From IMG/VR virus record IMGVR_UViG_3300021197_001060, positions 1-26,432 of that record: a DNA stretch of 26,432 nt, one strand, 5' to 3'. This DNA comes from a virus. The position numbers were made by a program, and so were the translations under genes. The notes beneath the pieces are model-generated. The model made no database searches. It saw nothing but the letters and a program-made list of their open reading frames with translations, and had not been told where the DNA came from. Positions 1 through 7,973 of the stretch are shown one piece after another (position 1 is the stretch's first letter; every line of letters starts with the position of its first letter).

Positions 1-2
1 CT

Positions 3-995
3 ACTGTCTACTGGTCTGATCTGCTAATAGGCCATGATTGGTCAGGTGGCACTAGTGGCTCTATCAACTTATCTAAGGTGTGGCCTGACGGCTACGACGA
101 GATTGTTGCGTTAGCTGCACATAACAGCCTGTTAATTATATTCGGTAAGCACAGCATTGTTGTTTACCAAGGTGCAGAAGCACCAGCAACGATGGCATTA
201 GCAGATACAGTAGCAGGAGTAGGCTGCGTAGATAGAGACACGGTACAGTACACGGGTACTGATGTGTTGTTCTTGTCGCATACAGGACTAAAGAGCTTTG
301 GTAGGACAATACAAGAAAAGTCCATGCCTATAACTAGCTTGTCTAGCACTGTGTCAAAAGACATTATTGGCTTATTGCAAAATGAAACTGGCTTTTACCG
401 TTCTGTTTACAGCCCCGAAGAAGGTTTTTACCTAATTACTTTTACTGCTCAGGATACGACTTATTGCTTTGACGTTCGAGGCACATTAGAAGGTGGCGCA
501 TATCGTGTCACTCGTTGGCCCGGCACTGGCTTTACTAGTTACGGCAGACAAGATGATGGCACTCTGTTGATTGGTAACGGTAGTGGCATTAGCAAGTATG
601 ATGGCTACAGAGACAACGGAGAAACGTACCGTTTCAAGTACTATAGCCCCGGCCTAACCTTTGGCGACCCTTCTAGGTTAAAGATATTAAAGAAGCTACG
701 TCCTACAATTGTTGGTGCTAACAGTGCAATTATGTTTCTTAAATGGGCGTATGACTTTGGTACGTTCTTTCAGACTGCAGAGTTTACCGTTGGTAATCAG
801 GTAACTGGTTTTTACAACGAGAGTGAGTTTAACAGTACAGCAGAATTTACAGGTGGTGATCTAACGTCACGACGTGGAATAAACACTACCGGAGGCGGTG
901 GAGTTATAACAATAGGGTTGGAAGCGGACATAGACGGTTCAGGCTTGTCTCTCCAAGAGATCAATGTATTGGCATTAATGGGTAAAGTACTATGA
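3..995 (+). CDS. Tail nozzle / tail-tube B-like structural protein, 5' partial
   Basis: The frame is open from the left edge with no stop, so the true start lies outside the window; an internal ATG at 78 is not needed. About 330 residues are visible. They are beta-rich, with stretches such as LLIIFGKHSIVVYQG and repeated short Gly/aromatic segments, the style of podovirus nozzle or packaged-DNA stabilisation proteins (T7 gp12 or P22 gp10 type). The protein would sit at the tip of the short tail. Its stop overlaps the start of the next gene by 4 bases (ATGA), and the next four genes run in the same direction. The class is inferred from style and neighbourhood; no diagnostic motif exists to prove which family it belongs to. 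Confidence 0.6.
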   Translation, partial: TVYWSDLLIGHDWSGGTSGSINLSKVWPDGYDEIVALAAHNSLLIIFGKHSIVVYQGAEAPATMALADTVAGVGCVDRDTVQYTGTDVLFLSHTGLKSFGRTIQEKSMPITSLSSTVSKDIIGLLQNETGFYRSVYSPEEGFYLITFTAQDTTYCFDVRGTLEGGAYRVTRWPGTGFTSYGRQDDGTLLIGNGSGISKYDGYRDNGETYRFKYYSPGLTFGDPSRLKILKKLRPTIVGANSAIMFLKWAYDFGTFFQTAEFTVGNQVTGFYNESEFNSTAEFTGGDLTSRRGINTTGGGGVITIGLEADIDGSGLSLQEINVLALMGKVL

Positions 996-1225
996 GCAAT
1001 TATACAAAGACCACAGACTTTGCCGCGAAAGACAGTCTACCTTCCGGTGACAGCGGCAAAATTATTAAGGGCGCTGAATTTGAAACAGAATTCGACGCGA
1101 TTTCTACAGCCGTTGCTACGAAGGCCGACCTTGCATCGCCTACGTTTACAGGCACAGTAACAATTCCTGCACTGACGTTTACAGGTACGCTGTCAACAGG
1201 AACGATTGATGGGGGTACATACTAA
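992..1225 (+). CDS. Small tail-associated protein
   Basis: A 77-residue protein translationally coupled to its neighbours: the ATG overlaps the upstream stop (ATGA) and its own stop overlaps the next ATG (TAATG). The C-terminal half is Thr/Gly-rich with the repeated element FTGT(V/L), seen at SPTFTGTVT and again at LTFTGTLST, as in short beta-structured fibre or spike segments of phage tails. Its position after the nozzle-type gene supports a virion role. The exact function is unknown; it could be a tail-tip or fibre-attachment protein. Confidence 0.7.
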   Translation: MSNYTKTTDFAAKDSLPSGDSGKIIKGAEFETEFDAISTAVATKADLASPTFTGTVTIPALTFTGTLSTGTIDGGTY

Positions 1226-2382
1226 TGGCTGAAGAAAAAAACACAGGAACCGGAGCAGAAGAAACATCATCAAGCATCTTTGATTACTTTTTAGGCGGCG
1301 CAGGAACTGGGTTGCTTGCTAGTGCTTATGGAGATCTTGGCAAGATTGGTGAGCGCGGCATTGCGCTAGGGACAGAGCTTGCTGAAGAGCAATTAGGGCA
1401 GGCAGAGTTTAGGCCATACACAATTACTACCGGAACAGGTGGTAGGTTTGGTGTTACAAGAGACCCTGAAACTGGACAGTTAGCTACAACAATGTCCTAT
1501 TCACCTCAAGAACAAGCGCTGTCTCAGGCTTTGTTTGGGCAGGCAGGTCAAATGTTAGGCCAGCCAACACCCGGCTCAATGCAAGTGCAACAAGCAGGCA
1601 TGGATGTTCTTGGAAGAGGCCAAGGGATGATAGGTCAGCCAGCGTTTGGCATTGATCCTACAAGAGCCGCATCTACCCAAGCGTTTGGTTTGGGCGGTCA
1701 GTTTATGGAGCAGGCAGGAATGCCGGCTTCTGATCGTGAAGCGGCTTTGTATGAACGTATGCGAGCCACTCAAACGCCAGAAGAAGAGCGTCAGCGTTTA
1801 GAGTTAGAGCAGCGACTAGCAGCTCAAGGTCGACTAGGTGTTAGCACAGCTCAATATGGTGGAACCCCTGAGCAATTAGCAATGGCGAAAGCGCAAGAAG
1901 AAGCAAAAAGCCAGGCAATGTTAAGTGCTATGGGCCAAGCTAGAGCTGAGCAAGCACAACAAGCGGCGTTAGGCGCGCAGTATGCCGGACTAGGAACTAC
2001 GCTTGCAGGGCAGCAGCAAGCTCTTTCGGCGGGACAGCAGGCTCAGGCGTTACAGGCGTTGCAAGCAGGCCAAGGTCTTCTTGGTGGATCGCAAGCCCTC
2101 ATGTCTGGACAGCAACAGCTTGGAATGGGCGCATTGGCAGGTGCTTACTTACCACAACAAGAGCTATTAAGAGCGTTGTCACCAGGGCAAACTGCGGCGG
2201 CACAAGCTCAACAAACACAGTTATATGGCGCTGGATTGTTTGGAGAGGCTAGAGCATCTGGTATCGACATGCTTCTTGCTTCAGCCTTGGGTCAGGCAAA
2301 CCTTGCTGGATCGTTTGGTAGTGGATTGTTAGGTGGCGCATTAGGCGGCGGCTATAATATTGAACTTCCTAAAATAGGTTAA
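1225..2382 (+). CDS. Gln/Ala/Gly-rich virion-associated protein
   Basis: A 385-residue protein. Residues 1-60 include a Gly-rich hydrophobic stretch near LGGAGTGLLAS. The middle (about 90-330) is strongly enriched in Gln, Ala and Gly with many AQQ, GQQ and AGQ elements, and predicted mostly helical. The end is again Gly-rich (FGSGLLGGALGGG). The Gly/Ala-rich ends could contact membrane. It lies between a tail protein and two large helical proteins, the position in podoviruses where internal virion or ejection proteins are encoded. That role is inferred from context; I do not recognise a named family. Confidence 0.7.
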   Translation: MAEEKNTGTGAEETSSSIFDYFLGGAGTGLLASAYGDLGKIGERGIALGTELAEEQLGQAEFRPYTITTGTGGRFGVTRDPETGQLATTMSYSPQEQALSQALFGQAGQMLGQPTPGSMQVQQAGMDVLGRGQGMIGQPAFGIDPTRAASTQAFGLGGQFMEQAGMPASDREAALYERMRATQTPEEERQRLELEQRLAAQGRLGVSTAQYGGTPEQLAMAKAQEEAKSQAMLSAMGQARAEQAQQAALGAQYAGLGTTLAGQQQALSAGQQAQALQALQAGQGLLGGSQALMSGQQQLGMGALAGAYLPQQELLRALSPGQTAAAQAQQTQLYGAGLFGEARASGIDMLLASALGQANLAGSFGSGLLGGALGGGYNIELPKIG

Positions 2383-2393
2383 GGAGATTAACG

Positions 2394-3788
2394 ATGGCAC
2401 GTTTTGGTAGAGATATAGTTAGATCCTTAACGCAACCTGATTTTGCAGATCAAGTTTCTAGTGTTGGCATGCTTCTTGGCGCTGCACCTAGAGCTAGGCG
2501 TGAAGAAGAAAATCAAAAACAAACACAGCAATCGCTTGTTAACATGATGAATACAAACACACGAATTGCAGAAACAGGAAATCTAAAAGGTCTTGAGGAT
2601 CAGCGCGTTCTTTTAACAGAAATGTTAAGTCAAGCTACGGATGATCAAAGCAGAGATATGATTATTGCTGAGCTTAGTAGGGTTGAAGGGCTGCGAGATG
2701 TTGCAAAACCTGTTGCCAATAAAAGAAATATTGACACTCTTTTAAGGGCACAAAAATCTTTAAACGAAGCAGATCAACAAATTGCAAGCCTTCAAAGTGA
2801 TACAAGCCCTGAAGGTCAAATTAAATTAGATGCCGCTATAAGGGCAAAGCAAGCAATTCAAAGTCGTGTTGACTCTCTTAAATCTGATCCAGCTTTAGTT
2901 ACAGCAGCAGATAATCAAAAAATTGATATGGAAATAGCGGCTCTTACAAAAGAAGAAGCATTACGCTCTGCTCGTAAAAACGACATGATAGCTAGACTCA
3001 AATCTGTACCTGTTAATTCGCAGGCTTGGGAGGCATTAGTTAAAGAGGCTGGCGAAAAAAACCTTGGATCTGCAGTCAACTCAGTGATTACAGAGCTTAA
3101 TGAGCTTGAAATGAAACGACTTGAGGTTGCTAAAGCACAAGAAGAACAACGCAACTTAAGCGACGAAGAGGTTAAAGAGCTTAAGGATGCCGACGTACCA
3201 CTTCCTAGCGGGCTGTCTGCTATTGAAAGGCGTAGACGATATACAGTGTTTGCTAATGCTCAAATTGAAAAATTAGTAAATAAAGCTACTCGACCTTTAG
3301 ATGTGCCTAGCCAAGCCAGGGCAAACGCTTTGGTAAAAACAACGCTTAGCTTTATGGTTCGTGATGCCGAGTTAGAGGGTGTTCCTATTCTTCAGGATCT
3401 TTCTGACAAGGTAGAAGATTTACTTGCAGATCCAGAAGAGCTACAAACTATTCAGGGGCTTGTTGCTGATTTAACAGGATCTCAAGTAATTCCTACAGTT
3501 GAAAGCTACATTCAAGATAGATTTCCTAAAAAATATGCTGAATATCAACAGTTCCGAAAGGGCAGAATTGAAGAAGCTGAAGATTACAATCTTATTTTGG
3601 AGTCGGTTTATAAAGATGATCCAAGTCTTAATCGAAATGATCCTTCAGGTGTTGATCAAGCTAGAGCAGAAATGAGGGCAGAACAAAAACTTTCTGAAAT
3701 ACTTAGAGAAATTGAGCGATCTAAACGCGATCCAGAGCTTCTTGTCGATACAGGGTTGCTAAGTCAACTCTTAGGTTATAGGCGGTAA
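2394..3788 (+). CDS. Coiled-coil internal virion-like protein
   Basis: A 464-residue, highly charged, almost wholly helical protein with long heptad-like Glu/Lys/Leu segments (about 80-160, 170-260 and 400-450). A ribosome binding site (AAGGAG) precedes the ATG. It is followed after 6 bases by the 908-residue gene. Composition and position fit an internal core protein released into the host at infection, but no enzymatic motif is visible and the assignment rests on gene order. It could instead be a tail or head-to-tail accessory protein. Confidence 0.7.
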   Translation: MARFGRDIVRSLTQPDFADQVSSVGMLLGAAPRARREEENQKQTQQSLVNMMNTNTRIAETGNLKGLEDQRVLLTEMLSQATDDQSRDMIIAELSRVEGLRDVAKPVANKRNIDTLLRAQKSLNEADQQIASLQSDTSPEGQIKLDAAIRAKQAIQSRVDSLKSDPALVTAADNQKIDMEIAALTKEEALRSARKNDMIARLKSVPVNSQAWEALVKEAGEKNLGSAVNSVITELNELEMKRLEVAKAQEEQRNLSDEEVKELKDADVPLPSGLSAIERRRRYTVFANAQIEKLVNKATRPLDVPSQARANALVKTTLSFMVRDAELEGVPILQDLSDKVEDLLADPEELQTIQGLVADLTGSQVIPTVESYIQDRFPKKYAEYQQFRKGRIEEAEDYNLILESVYKDDPSLNRNDPSGVDQARAEMRAEQKLSEILREIERSKRDPELLVDTGLLSQLLGYRR

Positions 3789-3794
3789 ACATTA

Positions 3795-6521
3795 ATGTCT
3801 GAAGTGGACTCTGTAACAAAAGCAATTCTAGAAAGAAGGCTTGGGAAAAATGTCCAGCCTTCTGTTGCAACTGAAGAAAATGACTCTGAAGTTAAAAATG
3901 CAGCACTAAGAATAATAAATAGGAGAAGAGCTAGATCTGAAGGTTTGGCTACAGAGGCTGTGCAAGGTTTTACCTTTGGATTGGCTGATGAATTTTCTTC
4001 GGCAATGACTGCGCTTACTACAGACAAAACATACTCCGAAGCTAAAGAAGAATACCAAGCAAAAAGACGTGCGTTTAAAAAGAAAAATCCTCAATTAACT
4101 GATGAAGCGCTTTTGCTTGAGGCTGTAGCTTCTATACCTACTGGCGCCGGTGTTGCCGCAGGGCTAGGAAAGGCTGGGATAAAATCCTTAGGGAAAATAG
4201 GTGCCATTGAAGCTGGCGGGTATGGCATTACTACTGGCGATACCTTTGAAGAGCGAATTGGCCAGGGTATTGTTGGTGGCATTGCTGGCTTTGGCCTTGG
4301 TAAATTAGTTCAGGCTGCTACTAGGCCTGCAAGTGCAGGGGGCTTTAAAACCCAAACCGATGACATTGCAACAGAAGCATCAGATATTGATGACATTGCA
4401 TTGCAACGCTCAATAGAAGAAGAAAAGTTTATTGAAATAGATACGCCCAAATATACTCGTAAACCTTTACGTGATGCACAAACAGTTGGTGAGTTTTGGG
4501 AAAGCGTTAAAACTGCTGTTAAAGAATTTTATAACGATAAAATTACTGGCGTATCGGATGACATTGCTCGACGTATGCCGCAAGTAGGTCTGCGTTTCCA
4601 GCGTGCAGATGAAACTGCGCTTCGAGAAATTAATAAAAAGATTGGCGGCTTTGCAGAGCAGTTAATTCCAGTTATACGAATTATTAATGAAAACGAAAGA
4701 GTTAAAGGCACGCTACTAGACTATGGCGCTGGTCGGCTAGGCAAAATAGACGATGCTATATCTTTTTTAAGAAAAGATTTTGCCGAACAAATGAGCGAAG
4801 AAAATCTTGACGCTTTAGAAAAATATCTTCGATTTAGCGCAGACAAAAACAAGCAGCTAAACCAAAAAGTATTTGGCAGTATCTTTCAGTTTCCGACTTA
4901 CCTTCACACTAGAAACAACGCCTTTACTAAAAAGCTCAAGGAAAAAGGAACGTCTGATAAAGACATCGAAGAAATTGTGTTTACTGATAAAGGCCAAGAA
5001 GCTAGAAGTCGAGGATCTTATCTTGAGAAAGAAGGCGCAACACCTAACGTTGCTGACTACGATAACCCCCTTATGTCTGATATGCAGCGAATTTTTCAAA
5101 TGGAAAAGTTTGGGCAAATTCAACGCATATTTGGCGTAGACATAGAAGATACCCTAAAAGTTAAAAGAGAAGTTGTTCGTTCTCAGCGCGAACTTGCTGG
5201 CGCTGGTCAAGTTGTTGATGACAAGCAGTTACAATCTATTGGCATTACACCTACAGAATTTATGGATACATTTTTTAACACGCTAGTAAGGCGGGGCATT
5301 AGCAATGATGGCGCTGACTATGCTGTAAGCAAAATTAGAGATGCAATTATTGGTGCTAACAGCGCGCCGCACCCTTTAATTCAATCGATAAACTCTGCGG
5401 CTTATGCAACCACACTTGCTGGCCCTTTGTCTGCCGTACTTAATATTGCTGACATACCATTGCTTGGCGCTAAATATGGCGGTCGTGCTGTACTTGAAGG
5501 GTTTAAAGCGTTAACGCCATTTAAGAAAATACCAGATGTTGACCTTAAAAAAGCCGGGCTTGATAACCAAGTTATGGGTGAATTTACTAACGCTATTAAT
5601 GATGAGATGCGTGATGGCACTCAAGGTTTTTTAAAGTCTCTAGCTAGCAGTGTTCGCAAAGGCACAGACCTTGTAATGAAAGGTTCAGGCTTTGCCGCAA
5701 TGGATCAAATTGGCAAGAAAGGTGTGCTTCGGGGTGTTTTGAGTAGTGCCGTAAAAGATGCTAATGCAGGGCGATTAGCGGATAACTGGGGGTTTTACTT
5801 TAGCAAAAAAGAGTTAGAGCTTATTATTGACCAGTTTAAACGTCATGGCGCAGATCACACTAAATACAGCGGCAAAGGCGGCGAGCTTGCAGAAGAGTTA
5901 ATGTTTGCTGGCTTAGGTCAACAGCAGTTAATTAGTTCAGCTGGTCGACCCGCAGCATGGGCTAGAAATCCTAACCTTCGGCCTTTGTGGGCGCTTCGAG
6001 GCTTTGTAGTTAAACAGCAGGCCCTTGCACTTCGCGAAGTCGTTGGCAACATTAAAGCTGGCAAGCCAGAAAAAGCCAAAGAGTTTTTAGGGCGTTACGC
6101 TCTGTATGGAGCTGGCGGTTATGCAGTAATTAATGAGGGCCGGCAGTTTGTATTTGGAGACGGAGAGGTTAGTGCTGGCGGCCTTCTTCGAGGCTATGGC
6201 GATGCCTGGGCAAGTTTGCTAACAGCAAATACACTAGGCCTTAACGACTATCAGTACGGACAAATACAACAAAATGGCATATTGCCTACGTTGATTCTTG
6301 GTATGGAGCCTCTAGCTACAGCTCGTGCTAGAGACATTATAGGTACTACTGCTGAAGTAATAGATCAAGAAAGACCTCCACAAGCCTTGATGAATGAGCT
6401 TTTTCCTGCAATAAAGCAAACAACTGGAATGCTTTCCAATTTAGCCGAAGCAACCGGAGATACTCAATTAAAGAGTGTGACGGACGAAATTCTTCGTAAA
6501 AAAAATCTTAATCCCAGCTAA
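3795..6521 (+). CDS. Large internal virion / ejection-type protein
   Basis: At 908 residues this is the largest protein in the window. After a charged N terminus, residues about 110-175 form a long Gly/Ala-rich hydrophobic stretch (for example VGGIAGFGLGKLV) that could insert in a membrane. The remainder is mainly helical, with a second hydrophobic Ala-rich part near 540-565 (AAYATTLAGPLSAVLN). No lytic transglycosylase catalytic motif was seen. Position, size and the membrane-like stretch fit podovirus DNA-ejection core proteins (gp15/gp16-like in role). The gene ends in a 14-base convergent overlap with the opposite-strand ninG-like gene. Confidence 0.65.
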   Translation: MSEVDSVTKAILERRLGKNVQPSVATEENDSEVKNAALRIINRRRARSEGLATEAVQGFTFGLADEFSSAMTALTTDKTYSEAKEEYQAKRRAFKKKNPQLTDEALLLEAVASIPTGAGVAAGLGKAGIKSLGKIGAIEAGGYGITTGDTFEERIGQGIVGGIAGFGLGKLVQAATRPASAGGFKTQTDDIATEASDIDDIALQRSIEEEKFIEIDTPKYTRKPLRDAQTVGEFWESVKTAVKEFYNDKITGVSDDIARRMPQVGLRFQRADETALREINKKIGGFAEQLIPVIRIINENERVKGTLLDYGAGRLGKIDDAISFLRKDFAEQMSEENLDALEKYLRFSADKNKQLNQKVFGSIFQFPTYLHTRNNAFTKKLKEKGTSDKDIEEIVFTDKGQEARSRGSYLEKEGATPNVADYDNPLMSDMQRIFQMEKFGQIQRIFGVDIEDTLKVKREVVRSQRELAGAGQVVDDKQLQSIGITPTEFMDTFFNTLVRRGISNDGADYAVSKIRDAIIGANSAPHPLIQSINSAAYATTLAGPLSAVLNIADIPLLGAKYGGRAVLEGFKALTPFKKIPDVDLKKAGLDNQVMGEFTNAINDEMRDGTQGFLKSLASSVRKGTDLVMKGSGFAAMDQIGKKGVLRGVLSSAVKDANAGRLADNWGFYFSKKELELIIDQFKRHGADHTKYSGKGGELAEELMFAGLGQQQLISSAGRPAAWARNPNLRPLWALRGFVVKQQALALREVVGNIKAGKPEKAKEFLGRYALYGAGGYAVINEGRQFVFGDGEVSAGGLLRGYGDAWASLLTANTLGLNDYQYGQIQQNGILPTLILGMEPLATARARDIIGTTAEVIDQERPPQALMNELFPAIKQTTGMLSNLAEATGDTQLKSVTDEILRKKNLNPS

Positions 6522-6933
6522 CAAACTCTAACCAACCCGCAATACCTGCCGCCCTGTCATTCTCCATACGGGCGGCTTCTTCTTTGTAATGCCTGGCTAT
6601 TTCTTTCTGCTCTTTGTTCATGCGCCTGCCTAGGTCAATGTCCTCGGCCTTCTCTCTAATCAACTCAAGGCATCCTTCGCCGTAGGTATCTATGTAGTGG
6701 CGAACAAAGTAATCAGGATTGCTGCCGTACTTTTGATGGCACCCGTAACAGTGTGCGAAGGCGTTTAGCGCATCGTACCGAATCCCTTTCTTGGATCTGC
6801 TGAAGTAGTGCGAGCAGTGTAGTCCTGTGCTGTTTGACTCGTACTGTGCGCCACAACCTTGGCACTTAAAGTCGTTACGTATTCTGACGCACCTGCTGAA
6901 CCAATGATCTGCTGCTGTTCTTTTTAGTTTCAT
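6508..6933 (-). CDS. ninG: NinG/Rap-like recombination endonuclease
   Basis: A 141-residue protein with a treble-clef/HNH-like zinc site: C24xxC27, then C40-S-H42 followed by an Arg-containing segment, D54 and N57, then C62-Y-G-C65. This arrangement is the hallmark of lambda NinG (Rap), a structure-specific nuclease that cuts recombination intermediates. The C terminus is a charged helix. It is the last gene of the - strand operon, its ATG overlapping the upstream stop (ATGA), which places it beside a NinB-like protein as in the lambda nin region. The alternative is a generic HNH nuclease. Confidence 0.8.
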   Translation of the reverse strand: MKLKRTAADHWFSRCVRIRNDFKCQGCGAQYESNSTGLHCSHYFSRSKKGIRYDALNAFAHCYGCHQKYGSNPDYFVRHYIDTYGEGCLELIREKAEDIDLGRRMNKEQKEIARHYKEEAARMENDRAAGIAGWLEFVSWD

Positions 6934-7397
6934 TTGCTTTCACTTATCCTGTCTAAGTCTCTTAAATCAAATATGTAACTGGCTTTTGCATTTCCCTTTG
7001 TGTCGTCTTTCCTATTTTTGTATTCATGTTTTACAGCCTTCCCAGCCTTAACTAAAGACCTAGCTCGGTCAACTGTAATCATGTATATGCCAGACCATTC
7101 AACATCAAGAATAATTATGATGTTTGGATACAGGCTTGAGTACCGCTCAAGATCTTTTTGGTTAATAGATATCGCATACTTTGAAGGTATACCAAACAAC
7201 TCCTCAGACTTTCTCCACGGTTCCCGCACACTTTTTAAGTCCATGGGGATCATGCCAACAAGGTCGTGAGTAAAAGGGTTATTATGTTTTTCTGGGTTCA
7301 TTGCTATTCCCCATCCCGCTATCTTATTAACGGCCACAAAGTCTTTTTCTGCTAACTCCCCAGCTTTGCACCATGCTTTCTTGTCTTCATTGTTCAC
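6930..7397 (-). CDS. Putative PD-(D/E)XK nuclease
   Basis: A 155-residue protein with a GTG start that overlaps the stop of the ninB-like gene (GTGA). Residues fit a PD-(D/E)XK nuclease core: a helix with Glu14/Glu17 (AGELAEKDF), Asp45 in THDLVG, then D53-L-K55 in MDLKSV, followed by beta strands around IIIILDVEWSGIYMI. Such proteins act as resolvases or exonucleases. Lying between NinB-like and NinG-like proteins, and near an annealing protein, it probably processes recombination or replication intermediates. The motif reading is mine and the sequence is divergent; a profile search could overturn it. Confidence 0.5.
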   Translation of the reverse strand: MNNEDKKAWCKAGELAEKDFVAVNKIAGWGIAMNPEKHNNPFTHDLVGMIPMDLKSVREPWRKSEELFGIPSKYAISINQKDLERYSSLYPNIIIILDVEWSGIYMITVDRARSLVKAGKAVKHEYKNRKDDTKGNAKASYIFDLRDLDRISESK

Positions 7398-7816
7398 CGC
7401 AGCTGATCCTTGAGTTGTTGAGGAAATGGCACATATACCTGCTTATGCTCTGAAAGCCACCTGATTAGCACCTCAGCGGCTTCTGATAGCTCCTGTGCGG
7501 TTAGCTTGCCTGTAGAGCTTTTATCGTACATGGACTTAATGATGGGCTTGTAGAGCGTCTCCTTTACTAGAACCTCGGTAAAAGGAATCTCGAAGGCATC
7601 GCTAAAGGGGTGACGCACCCAATATCCTGCATCATTTAGCTCATTCGCTATCTGCCTAAACCATAGGTGCATAGCGTTGTTCTGTCTATCACTGCGCGTT
7701 GTGTCCTTGATTGCGTACAGTATCTTCTTGCCGTCATCGAACTGCGTAGTAACGAAAGCAATAAAAAAGTTCATCTTGTCTTTAGTATCGACAAGCCAGC
7801 GGTGTGATGTATCCAT
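7394..7816 (-). CDS. ninB: NinB/Orf-like recombination mediator
   Basis: A 140-residue protein. Residues 41-59 (around RSDRQNNAMHLWFRQ) match the signature of NinB/Orf proteins, where an R-S-x-x-Q-N-x segment precedes a helix. Lambda Orf is a recombination mediator that helps annealing proteins use SSB-covered DNA. The ATG is preceded by AGGAG. Unusually, the 154-base leader between this gene and the upstream ATPase consists largely of 9-bp repeats and a hairpin. It is the first of three coupled genes (ninB-like, PD-(D/E)XK-like, ninG-like). Confidence 0.7.
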   Translation of the reverse strand: MDTSHRWLVDTKDKMNFFIAFVTTQFDDGKKILYAIKDTTRSDRQNNAMHLWFRQIANELNDAGYWVRHPFSDAFEIPFTEVLVKETLYKPIIKSMYDKSSTGKLTAQELSEAAEVLIRWLSEHKQVYVPFPQQLKDQLR

Positions 7817-7829
7817 AGGTACTCCTATT

Positions 7830-7874
7830 CAGTTTGCCCAGTTTGCCCAGTTTGCCCGGTTTGCCCCTGATGCC
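7830..7874 (-). repeat. Five tandem 9-bp repeats, left cluster
   Basis: Read on the + strand there are three perfect copies of CAGTTTGCC followed by CGGTTTGCC and CCTGATGCC, with exact period 9. On the - strand (the sense strand of ninB) each reads GGCAAACTG. The array ends about 14 bases before the ninB start. On the - strand it supplies G-runs of 3-4 spaced by 5-6 bases, which satisfies a G-quadruplex pattern. Confidence 0.9.
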
Positions 7875-7891
7875 CCAGAAAAAGGGGGCGG
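7849..7891 (-). promoter_or_regulatory. Conserved GC-hairpin plus G-tract module, copy A
   Basis: On the - strand CCGCCCCC is followed by a T-rich loop, then GGGGCAT, AGGGGCA and GGGCA units. GCCCC (7872-7876) can pair with GGGGC (7885-7889). By eye about 35 of 43 positions match a second copy at 16807-16849 on the + strand. Both copies point toward the start of an operon (ninB here, the late genes there), suggesting a shared cis-acting role whose nature is unknown. Confidence 0.65.
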
Positions 7892-7910
7892 ATTGGGCAT
7901 TTTCCTATGC

Positions 7911-7922
7911 AGGGGGCCCCCT
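7911..7922. repeat. Perfect 12-bp GC palindrome
   Basis: AGGGGGCCCCCT is a perfect palindrome lying between the two oppositely oriented 9-bp repeat clusters. It may be a protein binding site or cruciform seed; function is not known. Confidence 0.8.
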
Positions 7923-7928
7923 AAACCA

Positions 7929-7973
7929 TGGGCATTACAGGCATTGTGGGCATTCTGGGCATTCTGGGCATTA
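7929..7973 (+). repeat. Five tandem 9-bp repeats, right cluster
   Basis: Consecutive 9-bp units on the + strand are TGGGCATTA, CAGGCATTG, TGGGCATTC, TGGGCATTC and TGGGCATTA, with one isolated similar unit at 7894-7902. The cluster is in opposite orientation to the left one (units TGGGCAAAC when that is read on the - strand). The last unit contains the stop codon of the ATPase gene, so the array starts exactly where coding ends. Confidence 0.9.
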
